Positions 38,007 to 45,925 of a stretch of DNA of 64,000 nt are shown here, piece after piece. How positions within the stretch are numbered: the first letter of the stretch is position 1; each line of letters begins with the position of its first letter. Origin of the DNA: Alphaproteobacteria bacterium 46_93_T64 (GTDB taxonomy: Bacteria; Pseudomonadota; Alphaproteobacteria; Sneathiellales; Sneathiellaceae); the NCBI GenBank assembly GCA_002163135.1, contig MAAN01000035.1, positions 156,631-220,630 of the forward strand, written 5' to 3'. A program made the position numbers and the translations under genes. The notes beneath the pieces are model-generated. The model searched no databases and was not told where the DNA came from. It was given only the letters and a program-made list of their open reading frames with translations.

Positions 38007-38714
38007 TCAGGAGTTGCAGCATCCACCTGTCTGAGATTCCTTCCCTAATAGGGCTTTGTCCAGCCCACTGCCGCCTAAATAAGTACGTTCTGACAAGTAG
38101 AGCCCTTTAAAAGCATCCACAAAATCAACAGCCACAGATTTCTCATACAGTTCTGTGTCCGAGAGGGCCGCTTGCCAGCGCTTAACTTTCGGGAATTTTT
38201 CCAAAAAATCATAATCGGAATGATTTTGGATAATGGCAGCCCGGTGTAATAAGGGGAGCCAGGCGATATCTACATTTCCTATATTTATTCCCCCAAAAAA
38301 GGGACCGCCCTCCAACTTCTTTTCTACCTTTGAAAACGCAGAATCCAGCTTTTTCTTCTTCTCTTCTAAGGATTCGCGATTTCCACTTTGCATGGCAGAA
38401 CATTGTACAAGATAGTGCTTTGACGCCTGATAACTCCACGCGCGATTAACCGCTCTCTGCTCAGGAGTTAAATTCTCTTCCAACGGTTTTGAAATCTCGT
38501 CCACATATTCTACGATTGCATCGGATTCAAATAATGCACTCCCCGCTTCGGTCACCAGAAGGGGAACTTGTCCAGTAGGTGATAACGCCAAAAACCAATC
38601 TGGTTTATCTTTCAAACTAATATATTCGATCTCGTAAGGTATTTTTTTTGCTTCGAGCAACGCTGTCACACGTTGGACGAATGGGCATATTTTAAAACTG
38701 ACTATTTTTATCAT
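38007..38714 (-). CDS. Glutathione S-transferase family protein
   Basis: A 235-residue protein with a thioredoxin-like N-terminal domain and a helical C-terminal domain. The N-terminal motif KICPFVQRV resembles the CPF/CPY active site of omega-type and dehydroascorbate-reductase-like transferases, which use a catalytic Cys (Cys11 here) rather than Tyr or Ser. ESDAIVEYVDE is the glutathione-binding part. The protein ends unusually in GGCCNS, with two adjacent cysteines. It lies downstream of the ECF sigma gene on the same strand, 68 bases apart, and may be one of its targets. Confidence 0.85.
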   Translation of the reverse strand: MIKIVSFKICPFVQRVTALLEAKKIPYEIEYISLKDKPDWFLALSPTGQVPLLVTEAGSALFESDAIVEYVDEISKPLEENLTPEQRAVNRAWSYQASKHYLVQCSAMQSGNRESLEEKKKKLDSAFSKVEKKLEGGPFFGGINIGNVDIAWLPLLHRAAIIQNHSDYDFLEKFPKVKRWQAALSDTELYEKSVAVDFVDAFKGLYLSERTYLGGSGLDKALLGKESQTGGCCNS

Positions 38715-38782
38715 ATTCGGCCTTCTTCATGGTTAATCTATACATGTAAGACGGAGTCAGATCCGAAAAGACGAAATTTATT

Positions 38783-39325
38783 TCAACATTTAGTACAACT
38801 ATTTGATTTAGAAGAATAATCTATGACCCCGCCATTTTTATCAAATGACATCACACAACACTCTTCAAACAAATTTCGCAGAAGAATTCTGGATTTTTGA
38901 ACGCGAGATTTCAATGTTGAATAATCAATCCGATGTTCTTTTGCATACTCTTTTTGTGACATTCCCTGAATATCAATTTTGCTGAGTAATTCGGCGGAAC
39001 TTGCAGGGAGCGCATTGATCAGAGGCAACACACAATCAGACAAAGATTGCTGCAAATCAGGATCATCTTCTGAATACCACAGCTCTTCTGATTGAAGCGA
39101 TTTGCTCTTATTTTTAAATCGGTAGTAATCCATGATCGTATTATTTGTAATTTGGAAAAGCCAAGATTTCACATTGCTCGTTGAACTAACCTGATGAAGA
39201 TTGGTATAGGCTTTAATCAATATCTCCTGTAGCAAGTCATCAACATCTGAAGGATTTGAAACCTTTGAATGCAAAAACGCCTTCAGATTAGATCTGTAGT
39301 TCAGCCAAATTTGTGAATTTTCCAT
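38783..39325 (-). CDS. ECF RNA polymerase sigma factor, SigZ-like, with Cys-rich tail
   Basis: A 180-residue ECF sigma factor. Region 2 includes NPSDVDDLLQEILIKAYTNLHQV and SWLFQITNNTIMDYYR. Region 4 includes GMSQKEYAKEHRIDYSTLKSRVQKSRILL. After region 4 a short tail holds four cysteines (two adjacent in EECCVMSFD, then CTKC at the very end), matching the SigZ-type tail CC-(n)-C-x2-C. No anti-sigma gene is adjacent. By analogy with CorE-type factors, the tail may sense metal or redox state directly; this is inference. Confidence 0.87.
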   Translation of the reverse strand: MENSQIWLNYRSNLKAFLHSKVSNPSDVDDLLQEILIKAYTNLHQVSSTSNVKSWLFQITNNTIMDYYRFKNKSKSLQSEELWYSEDDPDLQQSLSDCVLPLINALPASSAELLSKIDIQGMSQKEYAKEHRIDYSTLKSRVQKSRILLRNLFEECCVMSFDKNGGVIDYSSKSNSCTKC

Positions 39326-39466
39326 TTACCGTCTCATAGCAGTCGTGTTTTCTGATCAGATAACCTAAGATTTAGGGCAAGCAAGACGAAATTTAAACCT
39401 ATTAGAAATTTTGACCTATTTGCGTGATCTATTTCTAACCTCCGCCGAATATTCAAATGGTCAAAA

Positions 39467-39892
39467 ATGCTGAAAATCACCAACACAGTTTCTATTGATG
39501 AAGATGAAATTGAAGAAAGTTTCATTCGCTCATCCGGCCCCGGCGGTCAAAATGTGAACAAAGTGTCCACAGCGGTACAATTACGTTTTGACGCCAAATC
39601 ATCTCCGGCCATTTCAGAAACCTTGTTCCTTCGAATGTGCCAGCTCGCCAGTCACTTGATAACCAAAGACGGGATTTTGATCATCACAGCGGAATCTCAT
39701 CGCAGTCAGGATAGAAACCGTGTGGATGCCCGGGATCGGCTGATTGAAATTATCCGAAAAGCGACGATCGTTCCCAAGAAACGAAAACCTACCAAACCAA
39801 CTTATTCATCTAAACTCAAACGAATGGATAAAAAAACTCAACGCGGCCAAACCAAAAAAAGCCGCGGGCGTGTTTCTAAATCAGACTATTAA
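39467..39892 (+). CDS. arfB: Alternative ribosome-rescue factor ArfB (YaeJ)
   Basis: Peptidyl-tRNA hydrolase that frees ribosomes stalled on truncated mRNA. The 141 residues contain the catalytic GGQ loop (residues 26-28, SGPGGQNVNKVSTAVQL) and a basic C-terminal tail that enters the empty mRNA channel (KKRKPTKPTYSSKLKRMDKKTQRGQTKKSRGRV in part). No good ribosome site is visible before the ATG. Two decayed copies of its 3' half occur 2.3 and 4.1 kb downstream, which marks this gene end as a recombination point. Confidence 0.93.
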   Translation: MLKITNTVSIDEDEIEESFIRSSGPGGQNVNKVSTAVQLRFDAKSSPAISETLFLRMCQLASHLITKDGILIITAESHRSQDRNRVDARDRLIEIIRKATIVPKKRKPTKPTYSSKLKRMDKKTQRGQTKKSRGRVSKSDY

Positions 39893-40082
39893 AATGTTGA
39901 GAAAGAGAGCTGTAACTCACACACGGCTTTGCAAGATGCAGGACAATAATTTCGAAAAATGATGGCTACGGAACACGCTTAACCTCAACGGCAGTTACTC
40001 ACCAAACATGTCGCAGCCGGGTGCCCAAACTTGATTATTGAACACCCATTTTTCACATTTCACAAACTTACCCACATTGCAG

Positions 40083-40457
40083 TTAACAAGCGAAAATGGC
40101 TTCAATTTCAATTTTTAACTCTGGCGCAAATAACTGATCGATTTTAATCAGCGAGCTTGCGGGTTTGTGATCCCCATAAATAGACGTCAACAAGGCCCGC
40201 AATTCACCAACTTCTAACAAATCTGTTACAAAAATCGTTACTTTAATCAAATTTTCAAAAGATGTTTCCTGTTGCTCAGTAATCAATCGCAACTGATCAA
40301 AAATTGCGCTGGCTTGCAGGACAATCGATCCCTGCTGCGCCTCACTACCAAATGCTGTAAACCCTGACGTGTAGAGCGTATCACCGTGACGAACAACATG
40401 TACATACGGCCCAACAGGCTCTGCTAGTTTGTGAATATTGATGCGTTCTAAAGGCAT
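40083..40457 (-). CDS. RidA/YjgF family protein
   Basis: A 124-residue protein of the RidA/Rid superfamily; RidA itself deaminates reactive enamine/imine intermediates. Family features are GPYVHVVRHGDTLYTSGFTAF at the N-terminal half, FENLIKVTIFVTDLLEV in the middle and the last strand LKIEIEAIFAC. The Arg of classical RidA that contacts substrate (near position 105, CVEARL-type motif) is not obvious, so it may belong to another Rid subfamily. The ATG at 40457 follows AAAGGA. It is the last gene of a reverse operon with a DUF2798 protein and an ABM-type monooxygenase. Confidence 0.82.
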   Translation of the reverse strand: MPLERINIHKLAEPVGPYVHVVRHGDTLYTSGFTAFGSEAQQGSIVLQASAIFDQLRLITEQQETSFENLIKVTIFVTDLLEVGELRALLTSIYGDHKPASSLIKIDQLFAPELKIEIEAIFAC

Positions 40458-40486
40458 AGTATTTCCTTTCTTGTCTATATGGCCTG

Positions 40487-40711
40487 TCATTCAAAACGGA
40501 CATTTATTTTTTGTGCGAAAACCTGAATGGTTGGGGCGCTTATAAAAGAGATCAAAGCCGCTATAGGCCAGGCCAATTGAAATGCGTGTAGCCATTTAGC
40601 AAGGAACAAAGGGTCAGGGCCAAGATTGAGCCACGTGACCCACAACGTCATGAAAAACGACAAGACAAAAGACATCAGGACCGAAAAAATAAGGCGCAAT
40701 TTTATGGTCAT
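40487..40711 (-). CDS. DUF2798 small membrane protein
   Basis: A 74-residue protein with two predicted transmembrane helices (about 5-30 and 42-64), consistent with the DUF2798 family. The function is unknown. It starts four bases inside the end of the upstream monooxygenase gene (overlapping ATGA on the reverse strand), so the two are translationally coupled. Members are often found beside LysR-controlled small redox genes. Confidence 0.7.
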   Translation of the reverse strand: MTIKLRLIFSVLMSFVLSFFMTLWVTWLNLGPDPLFLAKWLHAFQLAWPIAALISFISAPTIQVFAQKINVRFE

Positions 40712-41004
40712 GGCTTAGGTCCCGCAAGACCCACCATTTTCTCGATGTAATTCACTGTCGTAAATCCATGCGCAAGATACTGTTTGGTATGAGGCATTTC
40801 AAAATGATGCGCTAATGACGCTTCATCCTGCCATATTTCCCATAAAGTGAATGTCTGTGGCATTTCCAAATGCTGGTGAATCTCAAACCGGATGCAGCCG
40901 ATCTCTTTGATTGTTTCTCCAACTAAAAGGGACATTGCATTTTTGGCCGCATTCAAACGTGACAAATCGCTAACTTCGATACTGGCACTAACCCATAATT
41001 TCAT
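40708..41004 (-). CDS. Antibiotic-biosynthesis-monooxygenase-domain protein (quinol monooxygenase-like)
   Basis: A 98-residue ferredoxin-like dimeric protein of the ABM/YgiN type. The core FEIHQHLEMPQTFTLWEIWQDEASLAHHFEMPHTKQYL matches the family pattern in which a Trp-Glu strand and His-rich helix line the pocket. YgiN-like members oxidise quinols or haem. The ATG at 41004 is chosen (GAAAG upstream); the frame opens at a TTG at 41019. It is the first gene of the reverse operon and is divergent from a LysR gene that probably controls it. Confidence 0.8.
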   Translation of the reverse strand: MKLWVSASIEVSDLSRLNAAKNAMSLLVGETIKEIGCIRFEIHQHLEMPQTFTLWEIWQDEASLAHHFEMPHTKQYLAHGFTTVNYIEKMVGLAGPKP

Positions 41005-41115
41005 AATCATATCTTTCAATCATATCTGTTGTTTGCAGAGATGAATTATGGATATATGATTTTATAAATTATAAATACGGCCATCAATGCACTCTTTAAT
41101 TCCAGATATGAAATC

Positions 41116-42015
41116 ATGATAGACGACATCACCCTTTTTATTCACATCGTTGAGCGGCGCAGCTTGGCGGGCGGCGCAAAAAGTTTAAACCTACCACCAG
41201 CAACGGCCACCAGACGTTTAAAAAAGCTGGAACACTCCCTCGGCTGCCGGCTTATTCACCGATCGGCGCGTAAGTTTGTGCTCACGGCAGAAGGCAATAG
41301 TTATTATCAAGCATTCTCAGGTTTAGTTAAGCAGTTTGAAGAAACTGCCCGCAATTTAAGAGCAGACATCCATCAACTAAAAGGCCCCCTAAAAGTTCTC
41401 GCCCCGACCAATATCTCGATCGGCATACTCCAGCCTATGTGGTCAAAATTCATCTCCGATTACCCAGAAATTCAACTGGATTTACAGACTAACAATGTGA
41501 CGGAAGATATCCTGTCCTCCCAAGTTGATCTTGCGCTTCGTATTGGTCCACAACAAGATTCTTCTCTTTTTCAAAAACGCCTAGGCGCTGTTTCAACCAT
41601 CTTAATCGCATCCCCTGATTATCTGTCCCAAAGGGGCAGCCCAGACACTGTAAATGATCTGCAGGTGCATAAACTAATCACTACGGATACCCTCCCAGCT
41701 TGGCGTTTACTGAACACCAAAACCAAACAAGAAGAAGTTCTCTATCCGCAAGGTGACTTGATTCTGAACGATATTTATCTTGCTGCGCAAATGGTCATCG
41801 ATGGTTTGGGGGTTGCATTGCTGCCAACAAGTGAGGTTTATAACGAACTAGACAGCGGAAAGTTGGTGCGCGTCCTATCCCCCTGGCGCGGACCGGAACG
41901 TACTATTTATGCAATTTGGCCGAGCGGCCGCCTGTTGAGCGCAAAAGCACAAACACTTCGGGATTATATGGCTGAATACATCCGAAATACTAAGATTTTA
42001 CAGACTGAAATTTAG
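41116..42015 (+). CDS. LysR-family transcriptional regulator (1)
   Basis: A 299-residue regulator with an N-terminal winged helix-turn-helix (DDITLFIHIVERRSLAGGAKSLNLPPATATRRLKKLE) and a periplasmic-binding-protein-like effector domain. It is divergent from the ABM/DUF2798/RidA operon with an AT-rich spacer of about 110 bases. In that spacer ATATCTG and CAGATAT occur as separated inverted halves. Control of the divergent operon is the usual LysR arrangement. The inducer is unknown. Confidence 0.9.
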   Translation: MIDDITLFIHIVERRSLAGGAKSLNLPPATATRRLKKLEHSLGCRLIHRSARKFVLTAEGNSYYQAFSGLVKQFEETARNLRADIHQLKGPLKVLAPTNISIGILQPMWSKFISDYPEIQLDLQTNNVTEDILSSQVDLALRIGPQQDSSLFQKRLGAVSTILIASPDYLSQRGSPDTVNDLQVHKLITTDTLPAWRLLNTKTKQEEVLYPQGDLILNDIYLAAQMVIDGLGVALLPTSEVYNELDSGKLVRVLSPWRGPERTIYAIWPSGRLLSAKAQTLRDYMAEYIRNTKILQTEI

Positions 42016-42150
42016 CGTGAAAACAATGCCTTGTTGCATCATATTTTAGTATTTGGCCCTATGAAAGAGCAATTACTATATTTTGCTATAGCATCCCTCC
42101 TATTCGTACCAAGCAGCGCAATTATCATGAGATAATACTGATACTAAATC

Positions 42151-42323
42151 TACCAAGAAGCGCGAGAACGTCTTATTGAAATCATTCAAAAAACTACCAT
42201 TGCCCCTAAAACGCGCCGTCCGATAAAACCAACTTTTGGATCCAAAAAACGCCAATTGGAGTCTAAAAAGCAGCGCGGTGACATTAAGAAAACCACGGCC
42301 ATGTGTCTAAGTCAGACTACTAG
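42151..42323 (+). pseudogene. Decayed 3' fragment of an arfB gene (copy B)
   Basis: In frame from 42151 the translation YQEARERLIEIIQK is followed by a basic stretch ending QRGDIKK. This matches the ArfB C-terminal tail (ARDRLIEIIRK... QRGQTKK in the intact gene). A one-base shift near 42299 then restores HVSKSDY and a TAG stop, equal to the VSKSDY ending of intact arfB. No GGQ domain remains. It is clearly diverged from the intact copy. The final bases share TCTAARTCAGACTAYTA with the arfB end. The facing LysR gene ends inside it. Confidence 0.85.
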
Positions 42324-43191
42324 TTTTTATGTTTATGGCATCTGCCGCAAAGTCTATAAAAGCCCTGATTCGTGCGCTATTTTGGATATCTGAGTGGGTA
42401 AGAAGCCAAAGATCAGTTTGAAGATCGCGCACTGTGTCACCAATGCGGATCAACTGTTCGTTCTCATCCGCAAGGTAGCAAGGCAACACAGCGATCCCGG
42501 AGCCGCATAAAACTGCTGAATACATACCTAACACGCTATCTACACGATACTGACATTGTGTATCAAAGCCATGTTTCGCCATCCATCTTCTTAACTCTGT
42601 ATAAGACATACCTTCATCAGGCCCTATCCAAGAAGTTTCCCGAATATCTACATTTTTGCCGTCGCCGTACAATTGCCGAAGACCATAGATAGATTGTCTA
42701 ATCACACTAATTTTACGCCCTACGAGTAACTCATGGGGCCTTGATGTCGGGCGAATGGCAATATCCGCTTCTCTTTTGGATAGGTTCAAAGTTTCATTCG
42801 ATACTGTAACTTCCAGCGATATATCATTAAATGTAGTACGAAAACTTCCAAGTATTGGGGCTAACACTCCTGCGAGTAAAGTATCGGTCGTTGTAATTCT
42901 TATTGAACCAGATGGCTTATGGTCCAGCCCAAGAATATTTCTTTCAACCATCTTTACTTCGGTTTCTATTCGACGGGCTGTTTCGGCCATCGCCTCTCCA
43001 GCTACCGTTGGTGAATATCCCGTCTTAAATCTATCAAAGAGCCTTACGCCAATGCGCTGCTCAATAATTCCAAGGCGGCGAAACACCGTTGCATGGCTCA
43101 TTTGTAACTTGCGCCCAGCACCGGACAAAGAACCCGAATTTGTGATCGCCAAGACTAAACGCAAATCATCCCAAGCTAATTGGCTGTTCAT
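42307..43191 (-). CDS. LysR-family transcriptional regulator (2)
   Basis: A 294-residue LysR regulator: HTH segment WDDLRLVLAITNSGSLSGAGRKLQMSHATVFRRLGIIE, then an effector-binding domain with GSIRITTTDTLLAGVLAPILG. It is divergent from an NAD(P)H oxidoreductase gene (98-base spacer), which it probably regulates. The last codons and stop fall within the arfB remnant at 42307-42323, so the C-terminal residues KTSSLT are encoded by the complement of former arfB sequence. Confidence 0.9.
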   Translation of the reverse strand: MNSQLAWDDLRLVLAITNSGSLSGAGRKLQMSHATVFRRLGIIEQRIGVRLFDRFKTGYSPTVAGEAMAETARRIETEVKMVERNILGLDHKPSGSIRITTTDTLLAGVLAPILGSFRTTFNDISLEVTVSNETLNLSKREADIAIRPTSRPHELLVGRKISVIRQSIYGLRQLYGDGKNVDIRETSWIGPDEGMSYTELRRWMAKHGFDTQCQYRVDSVLGMYSAVLCGSGIAVLPCYLADENEQLIRIGDTVRDLQTDLWLLTHSDIQNSARIRAFIDFAADAINIKTSSLT

Positions 43192-43289
43192 TTCTGCAAA
43201 CTCACTTACTAAAATTGGCTAATTAATCTCTAAAAATAAACATAGTAGATTCTAAAATCACTTTGAACGACTATTATAGAGAAGCAACC

Positions 43290-43997
43290 ATGAATGCTCT
43301 TATTGTTTACTGCCACCCTGAACCAAAATCATTTAATGCAACATTGAAAGATGTTGCAAAGACATCGCTGGAAAATTTAGGCTACTCAGTCACTGTGTCA
43401 GACCTATATGGAGAAAAATTTGATGCTATAGAGCAACAAAGTCATTATGAAACCCGTGCTAATTCTGATTTTTTCGCGCCATTGGCCGAGCAAAGGCACG
43501 CTTTTTCAACAACGACCCTGGCAAAGGATGTGAAGCGGGAGGTCGGACGGCTACAGCAAGCAGACCTTATTATATTCCAATTCCCTCTTTGGTGGCACGC
43601 ACAACCTGCAATGTTAAAAGGTTGGTTTGACCGAGTATTTGTAAGTGGAGGACTTTATTCAAGTACCATGCGTTACAACCATGGCTTCTTTAAAGGTAAG
43701 AAAGCCATTTGCTCCGTCACTACCGGGGCACCTGCCGAAATGTTCGGCTCTGGCGAACGTGGTGGTGACATCAATGTCATGCTATGGGCATTTCACTACT
43801 CACTTTATTATATGGGGTTCTCGGTACTACCGCCATTTATCGCTCACGGAATTCAAGGACATGGATACAGTTATCAGTCAAAGGAAAGCTTCGAAAAAGA
43901 ATTACAAAAACACAAACACAACTTCACAGAGCGACTTGCAAGCTGGGAGCAGGCTTCCCCACTTGAATTCCCTGGTTGGGACGATTGGAAGGACTAA
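43290..43997 (+). CDS. NAD(P)H-dependent quinone oxidoreductase (flavodoxin fold)
   Basis: A 235-residue FMN/FAD protein of the Flavodoxin_2 family (MdaB/KefF/NQO-like). Key features are NALIVYCHPEPKSFNATL (phosphate-binding loop), DLYGEKFDA, and DLIIFQFPLWWHAQPAMLKGWFDRVF, the family signature. GGLY and TTGAP segments follow. It probably reduces quinones or other electrophiles by two electrons. The ATG at 43290 follows AGAGAAG. It is divergent from LysR (2) and is followed after 16 bases by an arfB fragment. Confidence 0.9.
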   Translation: MNALIVYCHPEPKSFNATLKDVAKTSLENLGYSVTVSDLYGEKFDAIEQQSHYETRANSDFFAPLAEQRHAFSTTTLAKDVKREVGRLQQADLIIFQFPLWWHAQPAMLKGWFDRVFVSGGLYSSTMRYNHGFFKGKKAICSVTTGAPAEMFGSGERGGDINVMLWAFHYSLYYMGFSVLPPFIAHGIQGHGYSYQSKESFEKELQKHKHNFTERLASWEQASPLEFPGWDDWKD

Positions 43998-44013
43998 AGT
44001 AGGAATATTTTTC

Positions 44014-44219
44014 GATTTATCATCACCGCGGAATCTCATCGCAGTCAGGATGGATGCCCGTGATCGGCTGATTGAAATTATTAGAAAAGCGACGATCGTT
44101 CCGAAAAAGCGAAAACCTAACCAACCAACTTATTCATCTAAACTCAAACGAATGGATAAAAAAACACAACGCGGCCACACAAAAAAAGCCGCGGGCGTGT
44201 TTCTATATCTGATTATTAA
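44014..44219 (+). pseudogene. Decayed 3' fragment of arfB (copy C)
   Basis: Roughly nine of ten bases match the intact arfB 3' half (about 39674-39891) by hand alignment, starting in the HRSQD codons. An 11-base deletion removes AGAAACCGTGT after GTCAGGAT, and a single-base deletion near 44174-44181 shifts the frame before the tail. Both disrupt the frame, and the stop is lost (ATTATTAAG). No N-terminal GGQ domain is present. It begins only 16 bases after the stop of the quinone oxidoreductase gene. Confidence 0.9.
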
Positions 44220-44272
44220 GTTTGGTAGATATACTCAACAAACTCTATGAAAAATTGGGAACCTAGGGTTCT

Positions 44273-44905
44273 TTAATTAACAAGAGAAAGGCGCACCCCA
44301 AGACCAAGAAGGCAAAGACCTATGCCTTTTTCAATTTTGCCTCTAAACCTCTCAAACATAGCTTTCAGGCTTCTGTGTGTAAGCACTACCGCCACAAACC
44401 CGAACCAAATGAAGTGAGCAATAGCGATAAAAACGCCAAAACTTAGTTGCCCAATAAAGGGTGTTTCCGGATGAACGATTTGACTAAACAGGGCCACAAA
44501 AAACATAGTCGTTTTTGGATTAAGGGCATTACATAGAAAACCAGACTTAAAGGCGTGAGTAACGGATAACGCTTTATCCTCTACGGCATTTTCTTCCGTT
44601 GTTTTAAGGGCAACTTGCCGATTTCTAAATGGTTGAATACCAAGCCAAATTAGATATGCGGCACCCAGATAACGTATAACCTCCAATAGCCACACAGCTT
44701 CAGCCAGGACGAGACTAAAGCCAAGAATTGAATATACGATATGAATTGAAACGCCCGCGGCGATGCCAACACTTGTCGCAAGTCCAGCTCGTCGCCCGTA
44801 AACCAAGCTGTTGCGTAAGGTCATGGCAAAGTCCGGACCAGGACTGATGACTGCCAATACGGTAATTGCCATTACGACCGGAATTTGCGCCTCCCAACCA
44901 CTCAT
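44273..44905 (-). CDS. LysE/RhtB-family amino-acid exporter
   Basis: A 210-residue membrane protein with about six hydrophobic segments. The N-terminal signature VMAITVLAVISPGPDFAMTLRNSLVYGRRAGLATSVGIAAG is diagnostic of the LysE/RhtB family, which exports amino acids, homoserine lactones and similar compounds. FLCNALNPKTTMFFVALF is the second conserved block. It is divergent from LysR (3), its likely regulator; substrate unknown. Confidence 0.9.
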   Translation of the reverse strand: MSGWEAQIPVVMAITVLAVISPGPDFAMTLRNSLVYGRRAGLATSVGIAAGVSIHIVYSILGFSLVLAEAVWLLEVIRYLGAAYLIWLGIQPFRNRQVALKTTEENAVEDKALSVTHAFKSGFLCNALNPKTTMFFVALFSQIVHPETPFIGQLSFGVFIAIAHFIWFGFVAVVLTHRSLKAMFERFRGKIEKGIGLCLLGLGVRLSLVN

Positions 44906-45044
44906 TTGGGGCCGCTTTCAAAGCTATAATTTGTCATCATAATATTTTCCATTGGATAGTTTCTATATATTAACGGAATTTATCACGTTTGAATTCAACG
45001 TAAATCTATTTGAGCTGTCCATAATTGGTGATATATACTAAACA

Positions 45045-45917
45045 ATGAAAAGACATGATATTCCGTCCCTTGATGATTTAAGGGCATTTGAAACAGTCGC
45101 ACGCGCGGGGTCAGTAAGAGCTGCGGCAGAAGAACTTGCGCTGACTCATGGAGCCGTTAGCCGCCGCATCATAAAACTGGCCCACGATATTGATATCGTA
45201 CTATTTGAGCGTGATGGTCGCGGGATAAAACTCACTATCGAAGGCGAAAAACTAGCCCAAACAACGACTGAGGCCTTTGCGCTTCTTTCTAAGACGCTAT
45301 CTGATATCAAATCGGTACCGGATAACGTACCAATAACTCTATCTTGTGAACGTTCCGTCGCCATGCACTGGTTAATACCGCGCTTAAGTGTTTTTCAAGA
45401 TGCCCATCCAGAAATTGAGGTTCACCTTTCTGTTGGAGGTGGAACGTTCGACTTTGTAAAAGATCGTATTGGACTTGCAATTCGGCGGCTGGACTTCGCT
45501 CTCGATCCTGATTGGCTTGTTGAACCGCTCATGGAAGAAAGCATGGGCCCTGTTATGCAGCCAGATATGATCGCTCGATTTCACAGCGGCGACTATGTGG
45601 CGCTCGCATCGAAAACACGCCCCAATGCATGGAAAAAATGGATAGAGGCACATGGTGGCTCCCATCCACCTAAAGAAATCCGCTTCCTTGACCACCACTT
45701 CCTAATGGTTGAAGGCGCCGCCAACGGTCTAGGTGTTGCTATGTGCCCAAAAGTGCTAGCCTTCGATGATCTTACCCGTGGCCGGTTGATTGCGCCTTTT
45801 GGGTTTGATTATGACAGTACCCATTATGGCATTATTCATCCAAACAATACTCCAGCAAGTGACCAACTTACTCTCATAAAAAATTGGCTTTTTGAAATTG
45901 CCAAAGAATTAAAATAG
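45045..45917 (+). CDS. LysR-family transcriptional regulator (3, GcvA-like)
   Basis: A 290-residue regulator beginning with LDDLRAFETVARAGSVRAAAEELALTHGAVSRRIIKLAHDI. The ending of the HTH domain LFERDGRGIKLT is similar to the GcvA/AmpR subgroup. The effector domain has CERSVAMHWLIPRL and EGAANGLGVAMCPKVLA, both usual for that subgroup. It is divergent from the LysE exporter with about 140 bases between, suggesting control of amino-acid export. The stop is eight bases from the convergent phosphoesterase gene. Confidence 0.9.
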   Translation: MKRHDIPSLDDLRAFETVARAGSVRAAAEELALTHGAVSRRIIKLAHDIDIVLFERDGRGIKLTIEGEKLAQTTTEAFALLSKTLSDIKSVPDNVPITLSCERSVAMHWLIPRLSVFQDAHPEIEVHLSVGGGTFDFVKDRIGLAIRRLDFALDPDWLVEPLMEESMGPVMQPDMIARFHSGDYVALASKTRPNAWKKWIEAHGGSHPPKEIRFLDHHFLMVEGAANGLGVAMCPKVLAFDDLTRGRLIAPFGFDYDSTHYGIIHPNNTPASDQLTLIKNWLFEIAKELK

Positions 45918-45925
45918 TAAACAGG

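Noticed and set aside
43645..44250. 201-codon forward frame crossing the end of the quinone oxidoreductase gene into arfB copy C
   Set aside because: It joins an out-of-frame part of the oxidoreductase to the decayed arfB tail. The frame exists by chance, although its second half is real arfB-derived sequence.
39893..44272. Integrase, transposase or terminal inverted repeats that would make this a typed mobile element
   Set aside because: None was found in either module or at the arfB tails, so no mobile element is annotated; only the pattern of repeated tails is reported.
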